DNA from: Mixophyes australis
Taxonomy: Eukaryota; Chordata; Amphibia; Anura; Limnodynastidae
Assembly (NCBI GenBank): GCA_036250195.1
Contig: JAVHZZ010000003.1
Location: 85,179,918-85,243,917 of the forward strand
Length of the DNA stretch: 64,000 bases
Direction: 5' to 3'
This document shows positions 1 to 10,296 of this stretch, piece after piece. Below the pieces are notes generated by a model. The model made no database searches. It saw nothing but the letters and a program-made list of their open reading frames with translations, and was not told where the DNA came from. Position numbers and translations under genes: made by a program. Position 1 is the first letter of the stretch, and the number at the start of each line of letters is the position of its first letter.

Positions 1-129
1 TCTCACCATCTGCTGTTTCTCCTGTTCCGTTGTCACCCTGCTACCAGAGTACCATATTACCAACTATACTACTCTGGTAAGTCCATCATCTGGTGATATC
101 CTGGGTAAAGACTCCTAGTGCCCGTGACA

Positions 130-999
130 GGTGTCCTCTTGAGATTGTCTTCAACCGGGGAGTCTAATTTACATCCAAATTTTGGTGAGCTTTCTGTAAA
201 CTCCTAGATATCCAGCTGAACTTCAATGATCAAACTGAAAGAGTGAACCAAGATTTGGAGACTTTTATTCATCTATATTCCTCGGCTTCCCAGGATAATT
301 AGGTGGATCTTTTGCGTTGGGCAGAATTTGCCCATAGCAACCTCTATCACGAATCCACCTCTTCCACTCTGTTCTCCATTGTTTATGACCTTCATCGTAA
401 TCTTCCAAAGTTCTCAGCCCTCCCTCCCACCCAGTTTCTGGCTGCTAATGATCTCCATCACGATTTCCTTGCTATTTGAACCAGACTTCTTCCCGTTACA
501 AATGGTTTGCCGATAAAAAATGTTGGGCAGCTCCTCCCCTCAAGGTTGGGGACAAGGTGTGGCTGTCCACAAAAAATATCCACCTATGGGTCTCTTCCAT
601 GAAGTTCGCCCCCGATTCATTGGACCCTTCAGAATTCTTCGGGTGATCAACCCAGTATACGTCAAACTCAAGCTTCCTAGCTCACTCCGCATCTCGAATT
701 CCTTTCATGTGTTGCTTCTAAAGCCTCTAATCATTAACCGGTTTTCTTCCGATAAGAATATGTCTCCTCCTCTGGCTGTTCAGCCATCTGAAGAATTTGA
801 GATTTCCCAAATCCTGGATGCCAAAACCTTTCGGGGCAAGACCAAGTATTTAGTGGATTGGAAGGTATATGGAACTGAGGAACAGTCCTGGGTGGATGCT
901 TCTGATGTTCAAACTCCATCTTTGGTCAAAAAATTTCATGCCAAGTCTGAACTGAACATGCGCACAACTGGTCTTTTCAAACTTTCTGTATTCTCTTGA
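130..999 (+). pseudogene. Gypsy (chromovirus-type) pol relic: integrase end plus chromodomain
   Basis: This is the 3' end of a Ty3/Gypsy pol gene. Around 231 the frame reads QTERVNQDLE, the hallmark following the integrase catalytic core, then a WAEFAHSNL-like stretch near 320. A 159-codon open stretch (520-999) carries the integrase C-terminal GPF motif (RPRFIGPFRIL) and, at residues 93-143, a chromodomain (FEISQILD ... KYLVDWKVYG ... SWVDASDV). Such chromodomains are known to steer chromovirus integration towards modified histones. An in-frame TAG near 299 and a frame change before 520 show the copy is dead. The upstream part of pol lies outside the window or is lost. Confidence 0.85.
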
Positions 1000-1012
1000 T
1001 TGGCTAATTGCC

Positions 1013-1288
1013 TGTCAGCTCTGTCTATTTAAAGCACCTGCTTTTCTACTAAGTTGCCAGACCTTCAGGTCTCCTTACCTGTTAGGACGCTGTACTCTAT
1101 GGCTCCCGTCTGCACATTGGTATCCTGTGTTACCTGTCCAGGACAGCGACCTGCGGTTAGAGAGCAGCTAAGCACATATTTCCTTGCGAGGATCCCTGGT
1201 GATCTACTGTTAGACTCCGCACCTCTCTGTGGGTAAGTCTATCTAGAGTGGGTCTCTGAGGCCTATTCTAAACTGAGGCTTCGTGACA
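1013..1288 (+). repeat. Probable 3' LTR of the Gypsy relic
   Basis: The segment starts TGTCAG just after the pol stop codon and ends TTCGTGACA-like. It contains a TATTTAAA promoter-like box and a stretch (GTTAGACTCCGC, then CTTCGTGACA) that resembles the 3' end of the well-delimited solo LTR at 50626-51254. No polypurine tract is obvious and no target duplication can be tested because the 5' LTR is missing. The exact borders are inferred. Confidence 0.5.
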
Positions 1289-1309
1289 GAGGAGAAATTA
1301 ATTTTCATC

Positions 1310-1640
1310 ATATGAGCCTTGTTATCACCCTGGTGGCTCTCCTCTCCTCATTGGCCCTCTTATCTTTATAAGGCACAGTTATAGCATCCAGTTTCTGTTG
1401 CTTTCCTGCTCCTGTCAGTATGCTGATTACCCTTAGGATTTATTCTATGATTGACCCTCTGCTGGTTTCCTGGACTTGATTGTTTGCTTGTTGCCCTGAC
1501 CTCTGCTTTGCTTCATGGATTGCCTTTGATTGCTGCCGGCCCTGACCATTTGCCTGTTCCTGACCACGTTGCCTGCTTCGGACTCTGGACCTCGGCCTGT
1601 CCCTGACCTTGCTTCGCTTGTCTTCGCCCACTATTCCATG
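1310..1640 (+). repeat. LTR-like pyrimidine-rich fragment
   Basis: The segment has a TTTATAAGGC TATA-like box followed by repeated CCTGAC/TTGCCTG phrases. This texture resembles the Gypsy-type solo LTR near 50.6-51.2 kb. I found no terminal TG...CA pair or target duplication, so this is a tentative call. Confidence 0.3.
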
Positions 1641-2939
1641 CTGCACTACATTCATAAGTGTTGTGAACATAGAGAGCTTGCAGTTATTTAAAAGGGATAA
1701 TTCATAACTGCAGTATAAATAGGTTATATCAAATGAACCCATTGATAAGTTTAAAGTGTAAAATTTCAAGACAGAGAGTGTGATGTAAATGTGTTTAATG
1801 GCTTTGCACATCCCAGTGTGAGAAGATAAGCATGCCACCTTTAGCAGCTTCAAAGATCTGTTACTATTAGTTTTAGACACTTGAATAGACTTTGTGGGGC
1901 CGATCACAGCTGGAGATGCTGGTAGGCAGCATGTGAAAGCCTATACTGGTATATAGAAATATGACCTTCAAAGGAAAATGTTGTCATAGTTCATATTTTG
2001 GGAAATCTGGGAGGCTCTCCATACTGAGGAGCAGAAATCACACCAGGGTTGTGAATGACAGGTAAGGGTGGTATCCGTGAATAGCTAAAATCACATATCT
2101 TTGGAAAAGGTATGTCACAATGTCATAACTGCATCATGTTTGGTATTTAAATGTGCGGGAGATTATGACCGGTTTATTGAAGGGGAGTTATTTCTCTGGG
2201 GGGCTTCCGAGTACCTGTGAGCACAACAAGCTCTAAGGGAAAGGCAGCTGCTATAGGTGAAAACCTCTACCTCCTGTTCTACAAGCTCATGATAGTAGTC
2301 GTTAGCCATAATAGTTTGAGAGGTATATCTGAACTGAATGACATGCATCCTTTAGATCTATTTTCATGCAGTAAAAATGTTGTATTAGAGTAACAGGGAG
2401 GTCAGGGATGCCTTCCATTGCGAAGGTCTTTGAACGTGAATCTTTTTAACAACTTTATAGCACTGGCTTACAAGAACCCTCCTGACCAGAAATAAATGAT
2501 TGGTCTAACACTTCTGAAGGCAGGGGTCAGCTCTATTTGTGCTTGAACAAGTGCCAAATCAAGAGTAGTACATCATTGACTATTGAAATGTATTTGTGAA
2601 AATAATACTTGAAAAGGAAGTCTGAAGACAGGGAGACCCCATGTTTGACCACAATTAAAATTATCACCTCCCATAATGTACCCTTCACTTTGTTGGAACC
2701 CAAAACACTTACCATATGATCTGGTAAGCTGATCCAGAGATATGCTTTCAGCAGCTGTTCCTTTTGAACTATGGTGGCTTTTGCCAGAGTGGATCTCATC
2801 CATCTATCGGTATCTACGTTGTTGTAATTGACTGTCTTAGGGGCCAGTTCGAATAAGCCTGTTGGCATAAAAACATGGTATGGTAGTTACATAATCAAAA
2901 GTTTGGTCTGTTATTAAGGTGCCTCTATCTGCAGACTTA
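1641..2939. other. Non-coding stretch, nothing recognised
   Basis: AT-rich sequence with only short open frames (111 codons at most, minus strand) that match no family I recognise. No RNA gene or repeat end was seen. Confidence 0.5.
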
Positions 2940-3240
2940 ATTATTATTATTAGTAATCTTTATTTATAGGGCGCCAAAAGGTTTCCACAGCACCATACAA
3001 AATACAGACAGTGGACCATACAGGGTAGCAACATACAGTACAAGAAACCAAAAAAATACCTGGATTTCAAAGCTCCAAACATAGCTTGCACACTGAAGAA
3101 GGAGCAGAAGAATAGGTAGAGAGACAGGAGGGACGTACATCCTCAAGAAAGAACAAACAGACAGGAGGCACAATGGGGAGTCAGAGGGGTTCAATCGCAA
3201 GAGGAGCAAGAGGCGGGATAGGGAAGAGAATTGAGGAAAT
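2940..3240 (-). repeat. SINE/LINE 3'-tail remnant, antisense
   Basis: It opens with a TTATTATTATTAG run, then TTTATAGGGCGCC and CACAGCACCATACAAAATA. This is the reverse complement of the tail type 'gcgctatataaataaat(gat)n' seen in complete SINE copies at 50.0 and 57.7 kb. The rest is too divergent to assign. Confidence 0.5.
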
Positions 3241-4004
3241 CAGGCATGGAGTGCAGGTTAGGTGGATAGCTGGAATTATTGTTAATCTTTAATTAGTGCT
3301 ATGTTAGAGGCCTTAAGGGATGCTCTGGAAGCCCATCAACTAAATGTTTTCTCCAGAGTGAAAAGGAGAGCGCTTACAATATCCACAAAATTAGACAGGA
3401 TATTGTGGAGGAGCTGGTCAGTCTATGTCTTTACATTTTTGCCCACTAGTGCTACTATAGCTGGGTCACTGCTGGGACCTGTAGGAGCTGTATATCAAGA
3501 ATGCCAGTATCATTTTACAAAGTTAACTCATCCTCTGCTATCAGAGGAGACTTGAAGACTATGGGCCTGATGCAGAGTTGAACGTACACCTGCATAGCGT
3601 AAATTATGGGAATTTGCTCTGCACATGCCCACAAAAACCCTGCAGAGTGTGTTTCGGGAATTACAAGCTGAAGGGGATCTGAAAAAAGACGTATATATGC
3701 CTTTTACAGCCGCAGCCTAAAGGTTGGTGTAATTACATGCTGATGTGTATGATGATCAACAGAACTAGCTAAACACACCTGATTGGCTGATTACAAATTC
3801 ACCTCTGATGCTTCCTTCATTAATCATTTATATACTGTAGGGTTTTGTGTGTCTATTTAAAAAAATATATTGCTTTCTTATATATATATATATATATATA
3901 TTTGTATATATGCTGTATTATATAAAGCCTAATAGATAATTAATTTTTCACTATGAAGACAGATGTTTACAAAGCTCTATTGCACTTTCGATCTGGTCAT
4001 ATGT
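3241..4004. other. Non-coding stretch with a (TA)n tract
   Basis: No gene was recognised; the 84-codon open frame at 3301-3555 resembles nothing known to me. A (TA)n microsatellite lies at 3880-3901. Confidence 0.5.
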
Positions 4005-4325
4005 GTATGTGGTAGGGATGTGCACCGGCGACTTTTGAGGTCTCGTGTTTTGTGTTTTGGATCCGGATTTTCATTATTTTTGGGGTTCGGATTTGTCTCG
4101 CAAAACACTTGACGAAAGGTCTCGGTTCGGATTTAAGGTTTTGGATTCGGATTTTTTTTGAAAAAAACATAAAAAGTTTAAAAATCAAGTTTTTGGGCTT
4201 ATTTTCACTCCTACGCTATTATTAACCTCAATAACATTCAATAACAAGCATTTCCACTAATTTACAGTGTATTCTGAACACCTCACAATATAGTTATTAG
4301 TCCAAAACGTTGCAACGAGGTATCT

Positions 4326-5475
4326 TTCTGGACTGCGTAGAGGAGTGGGTCACCACAATATATATAATAAGAAAACCATCAACTTGTATGATTCGCAGCA
4401 ATAAATGTACCTGGACTGCGTAGAGGAGTGGATCACCACAATATATATAATAAGAAAACCATCAACTTGTATGATTTGCACCAATAAATGTACCTGGACT
4501 GCGTAGAGGAGTGGGTCACCACAATATATATTAAAAACCCTGAACTTGTATGATTCGCACCAATAAATGTACCTGGACTGCGTAGAGGAGTGGGTCACCA
4601 CAATATATATTAAAAACCCTGAACTTTTATGATTCGCACCAATAAATGTATCTGGACCGCGTAGAGGAGTGGGTCACCACAATATATATAATAAGAAAAC
4701 CATCAACTGGTATGAATCGCACCGAATAATGTACCTGGACTGCGTAGAAGAGTGGGTCTCCACAATATAAATTAAAAACCCTGAACTTGTAGGATTCGCA
4801 CCAATAATGTACCTGGACTGCGTAGAGGAGTGGGTCACCACAATATATATTAAAAACCCTGAACTTTTATGATTCGCACCAATAAATGTATCTGGACTGC
4901 GTAGAGGAGTGGGTCACCACAATATATATAATAAGAAAACCATCAACTGGTATGAATCGCACCGAATAATGTACCTGGACTGCGTAGAAGAGTGGGTCTC
5001 CACAATATAAATTAAAAACCCTGAACTTGTAGGATTCGCACCAATAATGTACCTGGACTGCGTAGAGGAGTGGGTCACCACAATATATATTAAAAACCCT
5101 GAACTTTTATGATTCGCACCAATAAATGTATCTGGACTGCGTAGAGGAGTGGGTCACCACAATATATATAATAAGAAAACCATCAACTGGTATGAATCGC
5201 ACCGAATAATGTACCTGGACTGCGTAGAAGAGTGGGTCTCCACAATATAAATTAAAAACCCTGAACTTGTAGGATTCGCACCAATAAATGTACCTTGACT
5301 GCGTAGAGGAGTGGGTCACCACAATATTATTAAAAAACCCTACACAGGTCTGAATTCCACCCAAAAAGTTTATGGACTGCGTAGTGTAGTGTTCCCCACA
5401 ATATTATTTAAAATTTTTGCAGCAACAGTCAACGTTGTTTAATATCTGATACACCTCTATCTGGACTGCATAGTG
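4326..5475. repeat. ~80-bp minisatellite with a 240-bp higher-order period
   Basis: About 14 units share the core GGACTGCGTAGAGGAGTGGG followed by TCACCACAATATATA and a spacer ending in TATGATTCGCACCAATAAATG. From 4621 the array changes to three-unit blocks repeating at exactly 240 bp: the sequences starting at 4621, 4861 and 5101 are essentially identical. It lies wholly inside the hAT element. Minus-strand open frames here are translations of the repeat. Confidence 0.9.
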
Positions 5476-5879
5476 GAGTGGCCCCGGTACCCAATTTGGT
5501 ACCGGGGCCACAATACCTCCTCCAAACATGGTACAGACCATTCGTCATTGAGATCCCATCAAGTATGTTAAAGACAGACAGGGTCGAAGTGTTATTGGTT
5601 GACTTTGTAATTCAAAAAACTGTCCCTGTTGCACATAGTCGTGCAATGAAGACTGACTTTTTCATTTAAAGGCACCATCTTTCAAGTGTAGTGTTTGTAA
5701 GTCTAAGTCATATTATACTTTTGGTAAAATTGGTTTATTTTGTTCCTCTTTATGGTAACTACTAATAGAATTAAAGTATTAAATAGAAGCGGCAGTTCCT
5801 CTTTATGGGAATTAGTAATAGAATTAAAGTATTAAATATAATTAAAGTATTAAATAGAGTGATATAGAGTTGTAGTGTG

Positions 5880-6207
5880 GTATAGATAGAGTGGTCCCCA
5901 CAATATAATAATAAAACCCTCAACTGGTCTGAATTCCACCAAACAAGTATCTGGACTGCGTAGTGGGGTGGCCCCGGTACCCAATTTGATACCGGGGCCA
6001 CAATAAAATAAATACACCCTCAACTGGTCTGAATTCCACCAAACAAGTATCTGGACTGCGTAGTGGGGTGGCCCCGGTACCCAATTTGATACCGGGGCCA
6101 CAATACAATAAATACACCCTCAACTGGTCTGAATTCCACCAAACAAGTATCTGGACTGCGTAGTGGGGTGGCCCCGGTACCCAATTTGATACCGGGGCCA
6201 CAATACC
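5880..6207. repeat. ~100-bp tandem repeat with hairpin unit (about 3 copies)
   Basis: Three near-identical units contain CTCAACTGGTCTGAATTCC, the GGACTGCGTAG core shared with the neighbouring minisatellite, and an inverted pair GGCCCCGGTACC ... ATACCGGGGCC that can form a hairpin. A related single unit lies near 5463-5512. The overlapping minus-strand frames (76-100 codons) are repeat translations. Confidence 0.88.
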
Positions 6208-6472
6208 TCCTCCAATTTCCAAGTCTAGTGTTTATAACATCTTAACACTACACTAATTCTAGCACGTCAAAACCTCTTGTTTTAAATAATGACAGGGCAT
6301 TTAACTTTTGATTTAATTTATTGAATTTGTTGGCATTTTCTTTTACTTTTTGAACATGGCAAACAACTGTTGAATGGTCACATAATGCCAAAAAAAAAGT
6401 TGCAAGATGGAATTGTCCTTGGGCCCTACCACCCACCCTTATGTTGTTGAAATAGGACATGCACACTTTATC

Positions 6473-6531
6473 AAACCAATCATTTCAGCGACAGGGCCTA
6501 CCAAACAACTGTGGCTGAAATGATTGGTTTG
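6473..6531. repeat. Short perfect hairpin inside the hAT element
   Basis: AAACCAATCATTTCAGC on the left is mirrored by GCTGAAATGATTGGTTT on the right, with a loop of about 24 bases. It lies downstream of the hATC stop codon in transposase orientation. Confidence 0.75.
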
Positions 6532-6671
6532 TTTGGGCCCCCACACCAATAAAACAATTCATCTCTCCCTGTACAAACTAAACAGGCTCTACTGAGGAAA
6601 GATGTCGTCCTCATCCTCAACCTCTGATTCCTCTCCCCCTACAGTGTGTACTTCCTCCTCCTCACACATTA

Positions 6672-6860
6672 TCAATTCGTCCCCGCTGGACTCCACAACC
6701 ACAGTCCCTCTGTACTGTCTGGAGGGCAGTGCTGTACTTCATTGAGGAATTGATTATTCATTTTTATAAACATAATTTTTTCAACGTTGTGAGGAAGCAA
6801 CCTCCTTCGCCGCTCACTGACCAGGTTCCCCGCTGCACTTAAAACTCTTTCCGAGTACAC
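6672..6860 (-). pseudogene. hAT transposase C-terminal dimerisation (hATC) fragment
   Basis: The translation contains SERVLSAAGNLVSERRRRLL followed by PHNVEKIMFIK. This matches the hATC signature (SER-x-FS-xAG-x-R-x-L-x-P-x-V). In hAT enzymes this region mediates dimerisation and ends the protein, consistent with the stop at 6672. The frame upstream (towards 7236) is lost and short duplicated non-coding sequence takes the place of the catalytic domain. An internal deletion of the transposase gene is the simplest reading. Confidence 0.82.
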
Positions 6861-7235
6861 ACTGGAGGGGGGACAACTCAGTTAAAAAATAGAGCCAGTT
6901 TGTACAGGGGCTTCCAAACTCCCTTTTGGAGTTCTACCACGTCACTACCTCTAGTTAATTTAGATTGCAAGGCTTGTAAATATAAATACTTTGAAGATAA
7001 AAAAAAGCAGGCTGCACAGACTGTGGAGCTAGAAAGTGAAATTAAATGAACCACGTTACTTTGGTGGCTATCTATGCCCCCCCCCCCCCGCCCTACACTT
7101 GTAGTTGAATATAAATAAAGCAGCCTGCATAGACTGTAGAACTAGAAATTCAAATATACAAAGAAATGGACAAAGGCAGTTTGGTATCTGTCTGCATCAG
7201 ATCCCCTCTCCACTAGGAGTAAAACAGAAAACTTT

Positions 7236-7586
7236 TCAGCCGTTATATAATCTAGAATATAAATAGAAATTGAGAAAGGCAATTTGGTATCTGTCTGCAT
7301 CATAATCATCAACATCCTCCTCAGCGCCAGCTACATCAATATCCTCCTCCCAGTGTACAACATTCACACCTTCATTAGCCAAATCTGTAACTGGACTGTG
7401 GGTGATCCTTCCAGCATATGCAGAGGGCGTGCTGCAAATGCTGGATGGAGTCACCTCTTCCCGTACAGTGATGGGAAGGTCAGGGTTCACAACCAACAAC
7501 ACCCTTGGACTCGCCTTGGGGATTTGTGATGTCATCTGTTTAGAAGGCAGAGTTCTTTGCTGTTTTGTTGTTGTTGCTGACAGCAT
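7236..7586 (-). pseudogene. hAT transposase N-terminal half, second piece (putative)
   Basis: A 116-codon open frame has a basic start, a proline/serine-rich middle and an acidic tail (HWEEDIDVAGAEEDVDDYDA). It follows the 7594-7995 frame in the same orientation, 7 bp away, and may be joined to it by a frameshift or splice. No BED finger or catalytic motif is visible. The transposase assignment rests on its position inside the hAT element. Confidence 0.45.
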
Positions 7587-7593
7587 AACTCTC

Positions 7594-7995
7594 TTAAATT
7601 TTTTGTAGGGGGGGAGGAGGGCTTAGATCCTTGGGTGAAGCTGGACCACTAGTCATGAACACGGGCCAGGGCCTAAGCCGTTCCTTGCCACTACGTGTCG
7701 TAAATGGCATATTGCCAACTTTACGTTTCTCCTCAGATGATTTTAAGTTTCTCTTTTTGCTATTTTTTGAGAACTTGGGCTTTTTAGATTTTACATGCCC
7801 TGTACTAGGAGATTGGGCATCGGGCTTGCCAGACGACGTTGATGGCATTTCATCGTCTATGTCATGACTAGTGGCAGCAGCTTCAGCATTAGGAGGAAGT
7901 GGGTCTTGATCTTTCCCTACTTTATCCTCCAAATTTTGGTTTTCCATTATATGTAGCACAAGAGAGCGTACCCCTAAGCCACACACACTCGGCAA
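7594..7995 (-). pseudogene. hAT transposase N-terminal region, first piece (putative)
   Basis: A 133-codon frame. An internal start (MENQNLEDKVGKDQDPLPP) is as plausible as the first ATG. It is followed by a serine-rich acidic stretch (DDEMPSTSSGK) and a lysine-rich nuclear-localisation-like segment (KSKKPKFSKNSKKRNLKS). This is a common layout for the disordered start of hAT transposases, but there is no diagnostic domain. Confidence 0.45.
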
Positions 7996-8094
7996 AGCCT
8001 TTAAAAATTATATGCAGCACAGGAGAGTAGCACTGGACTTATACTGCTGAATCAGTGAACTTTGTAATAGCAGTACCACTGCACTTATACACTG

Positions 8095-8760
8095 CTGAAT
8101 CAGTGAACTTTGTAATAGCAGTACCACTGGACTTTTACTGCTGAATGTGTGAACTTGGTAATATTGCAGTACCAATGGGCTTATATACTGCTGGATTGGC
8201 TTTGCAAATTTGGTTATAATTATTTTTTTTTTAAATTTTTTATTTTAATTTTTTTTATAACTTTTTTTTTATTTTTTAAAAACTTGGGAATAATGGGGAA
8301 ATAACTATGCCCTTAGAAGCACAGAGCACAGGACACAGCACCACTGGACTGAACAGGACACAGCGCAGGACCCAGCAGCACTACTGAACTCAGCAGGACA
8401 GAGCACAGGACACAGCACCACTGGACTGATACTGCAGAATATGTGAACTTTGTAATATTGCAGAACCACTGGACTTTTACTGCTGAATGTGTGAACTTGG
8501 TAATATTGCAGTACCAATGGGCTTATACTGCAGGATTGGTTGTGCAAATTTTGTTGTAATTAAAAAAAAATGTAATTATTTTTTTGTATTTTTTTTAAAT
8601 AACTTTTTTTTATTTTTTTAAACACTTTGGAATATTGGGGAAATAACTATGCCCTCAGAAGGACAGAGCACAGGACACAGCACCACTGGACTGAGCACAG
8701 CACAGCACAGCACAGAACTTAACTGAACAGCACAGAACTTAACTGAACAGCACGAGATAT
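8095..8760. repeat. Subterminal ~343-bp direct duplication in the hAT element
   Basis: The block ACTGGACTTTTACTGCTG ... long T/A tract ... GGGGAAATAACTATGCCC ... CAGAGCACAGGACACAGCAC occurs twice (about 8120-8405 and 8463-8695). Shorter repeats (CAGCACAGAACTTAACTGAA and GCTGAATCAGTGAACTTTG) lie on either side. Subterminal repeat clusters are typical transposase-binding regions in hAT elements. Confidence 0.75.
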
Positions 8761-9014
8761 AGCAGGACAGAGGACCACCTAACACACCCTCCCTCTACCC
8801 TGATCAATGCCCGAGTGAAGATGGCGGCGACTAGCGGGGAATTTATAGGATCCGAGTATCGCGAGATCCGACAACGGGATTATGAGTCAGAGCCTCAGTT
8901 TCAGATTTGAATTTGGCGCCAATACCCGGATCTGTCTCGGATCCGACTCGGATCGGCAACGTTCGGGTGGGCTCGGATTTCATAAATCCGAGTGCGCTCA
9001 TCTCTAGTATGTGG

Positions 9015-10118
9015 GTGTAAGTACACCTGCCATAAATATAGCACATATGCTACAGATGCAGAGCTGAACACATCTTAAGAGATGTCCAAATCACATGACC
9101 CCTCCCCCCCCCCCCTTGTGTGTATACCTGATGGCACAAAATGGCTGCCGTTTAATTTTCCAGGAGGCTTGCATCTTTCACTACCTATTGCTAGGTGGCA
9201 AGTCTCCCCCCATAAAACAAATGATGGAATCAGCCTTTAAGATTTATTATGTTTTGTACAATTAAACAAAACGGAATGTTTGCGATGCCTAGAGATTCTA
9301 GTTATTACAATTGTTACTCATTAAAAAACGTCAGAGCAGATATGATGTTCAGTCTATAAATCTGTATTGTTCCAACGAACATACACATTAGGAGTACATA
9401 CTTTACTGCAGAAGAATACATCTCAGAAAGAAATCTTGTTTTTATTTGTCAAATAGCCAACCTCTGTCTGCTGGATGCCAGAATCTGTGTGATGCCTATT
9501 ATGGTAAGAATAAAAACAAGCCATAAGCTTTTTTTAGAATAGTTTGTAATTAGACTGATATGACAGTAGCTATAAACTTTAAGGAAAGAAACCGGGAGAT
9601 GAGCATTAAATGGGGGCCATGAAGCTGCATTAAGTTTAGTCTTGAATCAGAGTTTATAACAGCAGAGTGTTTGTGTTTCAGTAGATTATAAACTGTCACC
9701 CCCTCTGGGCTTCAACTTCTCTTACACAAGATTTCTGTTTTGTTTTTCTCAGCCCTGACGCCACCTCGCACACACAGACTTTGAGTCACAGAGCCAAGCC
9801 TGAACATTTCTAGAAACTGATGTTTATGGCGTTTGGCAGCAAATCCCTCTCGATTCAAAGCCAGAACAATAGCATGCAATGGCCCAAAACCTGTGATCTG
9901 CTAGCATCCCAAGCACTTTAAAGGTTAACCCAGACCAAGCAGGTATTTAAAGTGCGTTCTATTGTGCTTGGGTGAGTGTTCTATATAATGAGCAGAGAAC
10001 ATGTATGGGAGGGTTATTAATAGGTCTAAAAAAAGGGCTCACTTTTGGGGAGGGAATCTCTGCAATGCCCAGGGTTCAGAGCCACAGGTGGACCCCAGAT
10101 TATTTCCCCTTCCCATAT
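9015..10118. other. Non-coding stretch, nothing recognised
   Basis: Unique-looking sequence with a poly-C tract at about 9104-9115. No exon, RNA or repeat end was identified. Confidence 0.5.
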
Positions 10119-10296
10119 AGGGTTAGATTTATCAAACATTCTAAAAAGAAAAAGTGGAGGTGTTGCTCATGGCAACCAATCAGATTCTAGCTGTCATTTT
10201 GTAGAATGTACTAGATAAATCATAGCTGGAATCTGATTGGTTGCTATGGGTAACACCTCCACTTTTCCTTTTTATAAGGTTTGATAAATCTACCCC
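10119..10296. mobile_element. Palindromic MITE
   Basis: The left arm (GGTTAGATTTATCAAAC ... AAAAAGTGGAGGTGTTGC ... CAACCAATCAGATTC) is mirrored by the right arm ending GTTTGATAAATCTACCCC. The arms cover nearly the whole element. Because of the palindrome, similar peptides are encoded on both strands (KKKKWRC and KKEKWRC). The target duplication is not clear. Confidence 0.82.

Larger units (their letters stand above)
4013..9006 (-). mobile_element. hAT-superfamily DNA transposon, ~5 kb, internally deleted
   Basis: The left end begins TAGGGATGTGC and the right end is CGCTCATCTCTA, whose complement is TAGAGATGAGCG, so the ends are imperfect inverted repeats. Both ends are flanked by the same 8 bases, GTATGTGG (4005-4012 and 9007-9014), an exact 8-bp target duplication as made by hAT transposases. 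The minus strand carries two N-terminal transposase-like pieces (7995-7236) and a C-terminal hAT dimerisation motif (6860-6672). The catalytic middle is missing, so the copy is non-autonomous. The 3' untranslated side is filled by an 80-bp minisatellite and a 100-bp tandem repeat. Confidence 0.88.

Noticed and set aside
1440..1907. 155-codon minus-strand frame rich in Arg/Gln/Ser
   Set aside because: It is the antisense of pyrimidine-rich LTR-like DNA joined to unrelated sequence; no domain.
3301..3555. 84-codon frame considered as a transposon or host protein fragment
   Set aside because: No match to any family I know and no support from neighbours.
4013..9006. CRISPR-like regular repeats in the 80-bp array
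   Set aside because: Units are adjacent tandem copies without unique spacers, inside a eukaryotic transposon.
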